From assembly GCA_014729665.1 (NCBI GenBank), contig WJJO01000368.1:1-5528 (forward strand): DNA of 5,528 nucleotides. Reading direction: 5' to 3'. Shown one piece after another: positions 1 to 4,156 of this stretch. Each line of letters opens with the position of its first letter. Position 1 is the first letter of the stretch. This stretch comes from Caldifarciminota bacterium (GTDB lineage: Bacteria; Hydrothermota; Tepidihabitantia; B3-TA06). The notes below the pieces were generated by a model. The model saw nothing but the letters and a program-made list of their open reading frames with translations, ran no database searches and was not told the origin of the DNA. Made by a program: the position numbers and the translations under genes.

Positions 1-152
1 AGATGTTGGTATCGAGAATATCCAATGACGAACTCACCTAAGTAAATCGACCAAAAAAAATGCGGATAGAAAAAAGGACGAATGATGACGCGAAGCAGCG
101 AAGCTAATCGCCTTACGGATTAAACTCTGTGTCTCGGTATCTCTGTGGCGCC
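1..152. other. Non-coding 3' flank of the dehydrogenase gene
   Basis: I see no gene here. All three forward frames stop within the first 45 bases, and no reading frame has a Shine-Dalgarno. On the minus strand, downstream of the dehydrogenase stop, there are T-runs (complement of A-runs at 53-60 and 71-76) but no strong GC-rich stem directly before them, so I do not call a terminator. Short related words such as AATGACGAA (24-32) and GACGAATGATGACG (78-91) look like degenerate intergenic repeat material. A CACAGAG-type repeat occupies 125-148. Confidence 0.6.
125..148 (-). repeat. CACAGAG-type intergenic repeat, copy 1
   Basis: The plus strand reads CTCTGTGTCTC, then GGTAT, then CTCTGTGG. 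The reverse complement matches the copy at 3942-3965 at 21 of 24 positions without gaps. It begins only 4 bp beyond the dehydrogenase stop codon and, read on that gene's sense strand, starts with CCACAGAG. It is not a stem-loop. It appears to be one of a family of short intergenic repeats, since further copies lie in the other two intergenic regions of the window. Function unknown. Confidence 0.7.
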
Positions 153-1463
153 CTACGCCTTTACTATCTTGTCCCGGTCTTCTTTGATATCCTTTGTTGC
201 GTTGCGGGTGTCAACTACGAGCTGGGCGTGTTTGACAAGATAATCATAATCCACATTGTCGTGGTCTGTAGCGATGAGAACCGCATCGTAAGAGGAGATA
301 TTCTCAGGCGTCAACTCGACGCTCGTCATATCGTAGTTGTAACGGCGGGTTCGAGGCACCTTGGGCAGATAAGGGTCGTGATAATCTACCGATGCGCCCT
401 TCTCTAAAAGCAGCTCTATAAGGCGCAGTGAGGGTGACTCTCGCATGTCGTCGACGTTCTTCTTGTAGGCAAGGCCCACGATCAAAACCCGTGAACCGTT
501 GAGCGCCTTCTTTCTCTCGTTTAAAGCGTTCATTACCTTATCGACTACCCATCGCGGCATATTAGTGTTTATCTCGCCTGCAAGTTCGATGAACCGGGTC
601 GGAATCTCGAACTCCCGGGCCTTATAGGTCAGGTAGAAGGGATCTATGGGGATGCAGTGTCCGCCCAGACCGGGTCCGGGGTAGAAGGGCATGAAACCGA
701 AGGGCTTTGTGGATGCGGCCCGGATTACCTCCCAGACATCGATGCCCATGGCATCGAGGATGACCTTTATCTCGTTGACTAGCGCTATATTCACTCCGCG
801 GAAGGCGTTCTCGAAAATCTTAGTAGCCTCTGCGGCCTCGGCTGAGGATACGGGCACTGCCTCATCGAGGGCGGCTTCGTAAAGGGCTACTGCAAGTTCG
901 AGGCTCTTTTCTGAGTTTGCCCCGACGACCTTGGGGATATTCTTGGTCGTGTAGCGAGGATTATTCGGATCCTCCCTCTCGGGGGAGTAGGCCAGGTGGA
1001 AGTCTTTATGCGCAGTGAGTCCGGATTTCTCTTCCAGCACGGGCCGCATTATCTCCTCTGTGGTTCCGGGGAAGGATGAGGATTCGAGAACTATAAGCTG
1101 GCCCTTCTTGAGGTATGGACCTATCTGTTCGGCGGTTCCTGTTATAAATGATAAATCGGGCTGGAGATGATCGTCCAGAGGGGTGGGTACGCAGACGAGC
1201 AATACGTCGGCCTCAGGAATACGTGTAAAATCTGCCGTACACTCCATTCCCTTCTTGACAGCATCCTGAATCCTTTCAGATGAAATATGCTTGATATAGG
1301 TCTTGCCGGCCTTGATCGATGAGGCCTTCTTCTTATCTATATCGTATCCAATAACCTTAAAGCCTTCCTCCGCATATGTCAGGGCAAGGGGAAGACCCAC
1401 GTAACCCATCCCGACAACACCAATTACCGCGGTCTTTTTCTCAATTCCTTCAACTGTCAGCAT
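153..1463 (-). CDS. wbpA: UDP-N-acetylglucosamine 6-dehydrogenase (WbpA-type nucleotide-sugar dehydrogenase)
   Basis: This 436-residue cytoplasmic enzyme is complete and of normal family length. Members oxidise C6 of a UDP-hexose twice with NAD+; the WbpA type converts UDP-GlcNAc to UDP-GlcNAc uronic acid, a precursor of O-antigen and capsule sugars. Visible motifs, in order: Rossmann GMGYVGLPLA (G18, G20, G23) with the NAD-ribose acidic residue D41; CVPTPLD (91-97); ESSSFPGTTEE (127-137); YSPERxxPxN (159-168); central-helix K214 and N219; catalytic C270 in GGHCIPIDPFYL; and a C-terminal UDP-binding domain with VGLAYKKNVDDMRESPS (329-345). The GGHCIPIDPFYL form favours WbpA over WecC or Ugd, but substrate is inferred from motif only. 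I chose the ATG at 1463 because AAAGGAG (1470-1476) sits 6 nt before it. The in-frame TTG at 1469 directly abuts that Shine-Dalgarno and is unlikely. No polysaccharide cluster partner is visible in the 152 bases downstream, so context neither supports nor refutes the substrate. Confidence 0.9.
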   Translation of the reverse strand: MLTVEGIEKKTAVIGVVGMGYVGLPLALTYAEEGFKVIGYDIDKKKASSIKAGKTYIKHISSERIQDAVKKGMECTADFTRIPEADVLLVCVPTPLDDHLQPDLSFITGTAEQIGPYLKKGQLIVLESSSFPGTTEEIMRPVLEEKSGLTAHKDFHLAYSPEREDPNNPRYTTKNIPKVVGANSEKSLELAVALYEAALDEAVPVSSAEAAEATKIFENAFRGVNIALVNEIKVILDAMGIDVWEVIRAASTKPFGFMPFYPGPGLGGHCIPIDPFYLTYKAREFEIPTRFIELAGEINTNMPRWVVDKVMNALNERKKALNGSRVLIVGLAYKKNVDDMRESPSLRLIELLLEKGASVDYHDPYLPKVPRTRRYNYDMTSVELTPENISSYDAVLIATDHDNVDYDYLVKHAQLVVDTRNATKDIKEDRDKIVKA

Positions 1464-1469
1464 CCACAA

Positions 1470-1476
1470 CTCCTTT
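1470..1476 (-). promoter_or_regulatory. Shine-Dalgarno that sets the dehydrogenase start
   Basis: The minus strand reads AAAGGAG, followed by 6 nt (TTGTGG) and then ATG. The spacing fits ATG at 1463. The alternative TTG at 1469 would have zero spacing, so the shorter protein is preferred. Confidence 0.8.
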
Positions 1477-1492
1477 CATCAGGTAAGGACTA

Positions 1493-1521
1493 AGCTTAAC
1501 CGAACCTAGGTGGAATGTCAA
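1493..1521 (-). promoter_or_regulatory. Putative sigma70 promoter of the dehydrogenase gene
   Basis: On the minus strand a perfect TTGACA (-35, 1516-1521) is followed by 17 bp and then TAAGCT (-10, 1493-1498; 3 of 6 consensus). Transcription would start near 1486, giving a leader of about 23 nt that contains the AAAGGAG. The -35 is strong and the -10 weak, so the call rests on position, spacing and the following Shine-Dalgarno. Confidence 0.5.
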
Positions 1522-1538
1522 CAGAATATTAACCACAG

Positions 1539-1565
1539 ATAGAACCGCCCTTCGATCGGTTCTAT
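1539..1565. repeat. Perfect 9-bp inverted repeat (hairpin A)
   Basis: ATAGAACCG (1539-1547) and CGGTTCTAT (1557-1565) are exact reverse complements around a 9-nt loop. It lies between the two divergent promoters, upstream of both, so it is not a terminator for either flanking gene. It could be a regulator-binding palindrome or part of a dispersed intergenic repeat; the sequence alone does not decide. Confidence 0.7.
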
Positions 1566-1598
1566 TCGAATCACGGATTCGAGGGTTAACAATCCGTG
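1566..1598. repeat. Two overlapping, mutually exclusive inverted repeats (hairpins B and C)
   Basis: Hairpin B pairs TCGAATC (1566-1572) with GATTCGA (1576-1582), a 7-bp stem with a 3-nt loop. Hairpin C pairs CACGGATT (1572-1579) with AATCCGTG (1591-1598), an 8-bp stem with an 11-nt loop. They share 1572-1582, so only one can form. B starts immediately after hairpin A. The words ACCACAGAT, CACGGATT and AATCCGTG resemble a common type of intergenic repeat, so this may be the remains of a dispersed element rather than a riboswitch. Confidence 0.65.
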
Positions 1599-1670
1599 TC
1601 ATTTATATTATCCATGGCTACAATCTTTGACCGGAAGGAGAGCGACCGCAGGGAGCTCTAATTTTTAAAT

Positions 1671-1696
1671 CTCCGTAACCTCTGCGCTCTCTGTGG
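1671..1696 (-). repeat. CACAGAG-type intergenic repeat, copy 2 (divergent)
   Basis: The plus strand begins CTCCGTAACC, continues TCTGCG and ends CTCTCTGTGG. It is a looser relative of the copies at 125-148 and 3942-3965 and shares the CTCTGTGG end. It sits just upstream of the -35 of the solenoid gene. Family membership is by eye and the alignment needs a two-base length difference. Confidence 0.45.
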
Positions 1697-1706
1697 GGAA
1701 AATCCC

Positions 1707-1734
1707 TTGACTTCGGCACTATCGCCGCTAGAAT
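1707..1734 (+). promoter_or_regulatory. Sigma70-like promoter of the solenoid-protein gene
   Basis: TTGACT (1707-1712, 5 of 6 to consensus) and TAGAAT (1729-1734, 5 of 6) are separated by 16 bp. Transcription is expected near 1741, giving a leader of only about 15 nt that still includes the AGGAGG at 1745-1750. The combined promoter, Shine-Dalgarno and start spacing is coherent. Confidence 0.6.
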
Positions 1735-1744
1735 GGGCAAACCT

Positions 1745-1750
1745 AGGAGG
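1745..1750 (+). promoter_or_regulatory. Perfect AGGAGG Shine-Dalgarno choosing a TTG start
   Basis: AGGAGG is followed by 5 nt and then TTG at 1756. An ATG at 1761-1763 is 5 nt further on and out of frame with the long reading frame, so it is not the start. The TTG codon opens a classic signal peptide, which supports the choice. Confidence 0.85.
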
Positions 1751-1755
1751 CTTGC

Positions 1756-3708
1756 TTGAAATGTTTTTTGATATCATTCTTAACCTTTACAATATTTATT
1801 TCAGCCGCACGTGATCCTTTAGACGAAGTCCTTGAAAAAGGCGGCCTGACGCGTGAGGACGTGCACTTCGACCGGCCTCTCATGGACCTCTACGGCGGCG
1901 GTCCGCACCGCTTGAGATTGTTCGATTTACTGGCAAACAGACCGCTGGAGATACCTTACTACAACAAACTGTTCGTGCACCAGCTCTTCGAAGGTGGTGA
2001 AAGTATTTCGAAGGGGGTGTTCTTCGTTTCCTTAAGGACGGACGCAGCGGTAAGACGCGGACTTATTAAGCATCCCTACCCGGCTTTCAAGGAAGCCCTT
2101 GCCGGGAAAGAGGATAAATTCTTCTATGCCCTTGATGAGCTTAACCGTGTCGCAGGCAACGAAAACGTCATCTACGATTTTATGACGCCTGTCTGGTCAG
2201 ACGAGTTCGAGGGGGTGTTCTCGGTACTTCTTCTTGCGTGCGCCCAGGCAATTGAGTACAGGAATCTGGCATTCCGGGACTTTTCAGCCGATGAATTGGA
2301 ACGCTTGTGGTCGAATGCACTCGGTTACGCAGGTGACGATACGACGATGTCTGCCCAAGACTACTACTTCGTTGAGGAGTGTATTCACAGGGTTGAGTAC
2401 TCGCTTCTTTACGCAGGCCTCGAGGACCTTGCTATGGTTCTGGATTCGGTGTTGCCGGTACTTGATTCAATGGAGTTAGAAAATCACCGGATGGAGTTCG
2501 AGACACCTTACGGTACAATCAAGATTGCAGGCAAGGGTGATGACTACTACTCCAAGAAGGATTATCTCCTGCTCATCGAGACCGGCGGTGACGATTCCTA
2601 CGGCCGTGCAGGCGCTAATTGGGACGCAGGCCACCCTTTGAGTGTGGTTATCGACCTTGCAGGCGACGACGGCTACATGAACGAGGGATTCGAACCCTCG
2701 ATAGCCGCAGGGATTTTGGGGGCAGGGATGATTGTCGACCTGGGCGGCAACGACCTTTACAAGAGCAACGGTCCCGGAATAGGCGGAGGGCTCTTCGGCA
2801 TCGGAATTCTCTACGATAAGTCGGGTGATGACAATTACGACGGCTATGCCAACTGCGAGGGCGCGGGTGTATTCGGCGCAGGCATTCTCACCGATGTCGA
2901 GGGCGCAGATACATACCGCGGCTTTCGCGGCATCCAGGGATACGGCTTCACTAAGGGATGCGGCCTGCTTCTGGATATGGCCGGTGACGACTTCTACATC
3001 GCCCGGAACGACTCAGTTCCTTTCCCCTCGCCGCAGTCTCTCGATCACAATGCCAATATGGCACAGGGATTCGGGTTCGGCAAGCGGGCCGACTTTACGG
3101 ACGGCCGCTCCCTTGCGGGCGGGGTTGGAGTCCTGGCCGACGGTGGCGGGGACGATATCTACGACGCCGGTGTATTCGCCCAGGGCGCGGGCTACTGGTA
3201 CGGTGTCGGGCTGTTAACGGACAAGTCCGGGGACGATATCTACTCCGGCGTATGGTACGTTCAAGGTTCCGGCGCCCACTTTGCGGTGGGTGTTCTCAAC
3301 GATGTCGGCGGCAATGATGAGTACTCGGCGGAGAAGAACATGGCCCAGGGCGCGGGGCACGACTTCACGGTCGGTTACCTCCTCGAGGAGGAAGGCAACG
3401 ACATATACAACGCCCCGAACCTTTCTTTGGGCGGAGGCAATGCCTCGGGAATAGGTATTTTCTGGGACCGTCAGGGTGAGGATACCTACAACGTAACCGC
3501 AAAGACTACACTGGGACTAGCGAACATCGGCTCCAGGGGCGGTCTGCGCGACGGTTTGATATGCGCCGGGATATTCCTCGATACCGGAGGGGGTTCCGAT
3601 ACATATCCCGAGGACAAGCCTGCCCGCAACAACAAATCATGGTTCCAGCCGGGACTGAATGCGGATGAGCCTTTGGAGACCGAAATCGGGGTAGGTCTTG
3701 ATCGATGA
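1756..3708 (+). CDS. Secreted protein with a C-terminal GDDxY-repeat solenoid; unknown function
   Basis: This 650-residue protein is not in a family I can name. It starts with TTG and has a signal peptide: K2, a hydrophobic stretch over residues 4-16, and a likely cut after ISA or ISAA near residues 17-18, so it is probably exported. Residues 20-250 look like a mainly helical domain (acidic, many Leu/Phe/Tyr) without a recognised motif. Residues 261-617 carry about 13 copies of G-[DN]-D-x-Y (three with A, E or S at the second place), mostly 26-28 residues apart. Each is preceded by a hydrophobic GVGLLxD-like strand and often by [AV]QGxG. This suggests a beta-solenoid with stacked acidic turns. 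The paired Asp/Asn resemble, but do not match, RTX GGxGxDxhx calcium-binding repeats. The ~55-residue gap between repeats 7 and 8 holds an inserted loop. No transmembrane anchor, LPXTG or C-terminal sorting domain is visible. It is divergent from the dehydrogenase and has its own promoter. Existence of the gene is secure; role and calcium binding are inference. Confidence 0.88.
   Translation: MKCFLISFLTFTIFISAARDPLDEVLEKGGLTREDVHFDRPLMDLYGGGPHRLRLFDLLANRPLEIPYYNKLFVHQLFEGGESISKGVFFVSLRTDAAVRRGLIKHPYPAFKEALAGKEDKFFYALDELNRVAGNENVIYDFMTPVWSDEFEGVFSVLLLACAQAIEYRNLAFRDFSADELERLWSNALGYAGDDTTMSAQDYYFVEECIHRVEYSLLYAGLEDLAMVLDSVLPVLDSMELENHRMEFETPYGTIKIAGKGDDYYSKKDYLLLIETGGDDSYGRAGANWDAGHPLSVVIDLAGDDGYMNEGFEPSIAAGILGAGMIVDLGGNDLYKSNGPGIGGGLFGIGILYDKSGDDNYDGYANCEGAGVFGAGILTDVEGADTYRGFRGIQGYGFTKGCGLLLDMAGDDFYIARNDSVPFPSPQSLDHNANMAQGFGFGKRADFTDGRSLAGGVGVLADGGGDDIYDAGVFAQGAGYWYGVGLLTDKSGDDIYSGVWYVQGSGAHFAVGVLNDVGGNDEYSAEKNMAQGAGHDFTVGYLLEEEGNDIYNAPNLSLGGGNASGIGIFWDRQGEDTYNVTAKTTLGLANIGSRGGLRDGLICAGIFLDTGGGSDTYPEDKPARNNKSWFQPGLNADEPLETEIGVGLDR
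2536..3606 (+). repeat. Coding array of ~27-residue (81-bp) GDDxY repeats
   Basis: The anchor G-x-D-x-Y begins at residues 261, 278, 303, 331, 357, 383, 410, 465, 492, 519, 547, 574 and 613. Spacing is 26-28 for the core, 17 and 25 at the start, 55 where one turn is replaced by an insertion, and 39 at the end. Some copies keep DNA identity: GGGGACGATATCTAC occurs at 3148-3162 and again exactly 81 bp later at 3229-3243, and GCCCAGGGCGCGGG occurs at 3178-3191 and 3343-3356 (165 bp, 55 codons). Most copies have diverged at the DNA level, so the array is old and held by selection rather than freshly amplified. Confidence 0.85.
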
Positions 3709-3740
3709 TTAGAAGATTGAAGATTCTAAGATTGCAGATT

Positions 3741-3829
3741 AGAACTCCTTGCAGTCGTTCTCCTCACGGTAGAACTCCCTATAGTTTTTTTCCTCACGGT
3801 AGAACTCCTAGCAGTCGTTCTCTTGCGGT
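3741..3829 (+). repeat. Three-copy 30-bp tandem repeat
   Basis: Units are 3741-3770, 3771-3800 and 3801-3829 (30, 30 and 29 bp). Each begins AGAACTCC and ends CGGT or GCGGT. Units 1 and 3 share GCAGTCGTTCTC in the middle, while unit 2 has ATAGTTTTTTT there. In units 1 and 3 AGAAC can pair with GTTCT across an 11-nt loop (3741-3745/3757-3761 and 3801-3805/3817-3821). The units abut without spacers, so this is not a CRISPR. A 12-bp direct repeat, TAGAAGATTGAA, lies at 3710-3721 and 3829-3840, bracketing the array. Confidence 0.85.
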
Positions 3830-3909
3830 AGAAGATTGAAAGAATACGGTACTGTGAAGTCGACCTGTTCGGCGCGAGACGTTTCCGCAGAAACTGAGAC
3901 CACACGTTC

Positions 3910-4085
3910 TCCCCCTCCCTGGGAGTTTGTCGGAAAAGCCACCACAGAGGCACAGAGACACAGAGCAGTAAAAACTCAGAGATGTAAAACAAGTAAGGAA
4001 AGAGCTTACAAAACCCCTCTTTTTAGAAATCGGCGTCAATCTGCGGATAGTCGAACTTATCCGACAGTCTCCTGGGGGAGGGGGA
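3910..4085. repeat. Long imperfect inverted repeat, MITE-like
   Basis: The left arm at 3910-3937 starts TCCCCCTCCC and contains TGTCGG. Its reverse complement aligns with the right arm at 4057-4085, which contains CCGACA and ends GGGAGGGGGA. By eye about 23 of 29 columns match with one gap, including an exact 10-bp end (3910-3919 with 4076-4085). The arms enclose about 119 bp that hold a CACAGAG-type repeat and no gene. Size and structure suit a small non-autonomous element, but I see no convincing target-site duplication and no transposase. Confidence 0.55.
3942..3965 (+). repeat. CACAGAG-type intergenic repeat, copy 3
   Basis: The plus strand reads CCACAGAGG, CACAGAGA, CACAGAG, which is internally three tandem CACAGAG words 8 bp apart. 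It matches the reverse complement of 125-148 at 21 of 24 positions. It lies downstream of the solenoid gene in the same sense orientation that copy 1 has downstream of the dehydrogenase gene. It is inside the long inverted repeat at 3910-4085. Confidence 0.75.
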
Positions 4086-4116
4086 CGGCGATTCAGAAAA
4101 TCGCAGGGGGAGGGGA
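4074..4116 (+). repeat. Duplicated G-rich tract flanking a hairpin
   Basis: GGGGGAGGGGGA (4074-4085) and GGGGGAGGGGA (4106-4116) are near-identical direct repeats. Between them GCGATT (4088-4093) pairs with AATCGC (4099-4104) around a 5-nt loop. Four G-runs are present, so a G-quadruplex with a hairpin in its long loop is conceivable but unproven. The block sits about 40 bp upstream of the lipoprotein gene. Confidence 0.55.
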
Positions 4117-4122
4117 AAGTTG

Positions 4123-4128
4123 TATAGT
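4123..4128 (+). promoter_or_regulatory. Possible -10 element for the lipoprotein gene
   Basis: TATAGT matches the -10 consensus at 5 of 6 positions and would start transcription near 4135, about 22 nt before the proposed start at 4157. No recognisable -35 lies 16-18 bp upstream, so this is weak. Confidence 0.2.
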
Positions 4129-4156
4129 TTCTGCAGAACCTGATCCTGGTTTTTTC

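Larger units (their letters stand above)
3709..4156. other. Repeat-rich 448-bp intergenic region
   Basis: No credible gene lies here. The open frames on either strand have no Shine-Dalgarno and merely translate the repeats. In order, the region contains GATT-rich short repeats (3707-3742), a 30-bp tandem array (3741-3829), a long imperfect inverted repeat (3910-4085) enclosing a CACAGAG-type repeat, and two G-rich tracts around a hairpin (4074-4116). I find no clear rho-independent terminator for the solenoid gene. The only T-run hairpin candidate, AACC (4137-4140) with GGTT (4148-4151) followed by more Ts, is too weak to call. Confidence 0.7.

Noticed and set aside
50..110. Rho-independent terminator for the dehydrogenase on the minus strand
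   Set aside because: T-runs are present, but the only nearby stem (GCGA/TCGC around a 6-nt loop) is 4 bp and lies well away from the T-runs.
1614..1661. Small 15-codon frame starting at an ATG in the divergent intergenic region
   Set aside because: It has no Shine-Dalgarno, and its end looks like repetitive intergenic sequence (GAGCGACCGCAGGGAGC), so it is probably fortuitous.
1761..1763. ATG as start of the solenoid gene
   Set aside because: It is out of frame with the 650-codon frame, whereas TTG 1756 has a well-spaced AGGAGG and begins a signal peptide.
2234..3217. Additional plus-strand frames inside the solenoid gene
   Set aside because: They are shadows produced by the Gly/Asp-rich codon pattern of the real gene and show no protein-like motif.
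2536..3606. RTX calcium-binding toxin repeats
   Set aside because: The motif and the 27-residue period do not match the 9-residue GGxGxDxhx repeat, and the protein has an N-terminal signal peptide rather than a type I C-terminal signal. Similarity is limited to Gly/Asp richness.
3741..3829. CRISPR array
   Set aside because: The 30-bp units abut directly with no spacers, and no cas gene is present.
3732..3836. Short plus-strand frame with a 10-residue RTPxSxxPHG repeat
   Set aside because: It arises only because the tandem unit is 30 bp, a multiple of three. There is no ribosome binding site, and the third unit is 29 bp and breaks the period.
3726..4039. Minus-strand frames of 88 and 81 codons over the repeat-rich region
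   Set aside because: They translate the CACAGAG repeat (giving LCVSVPLWW-like peptides) and the 30-bp array (giving repeated SSTVR). They lack a Shine-Dalgarno and overlap each other in different frames.
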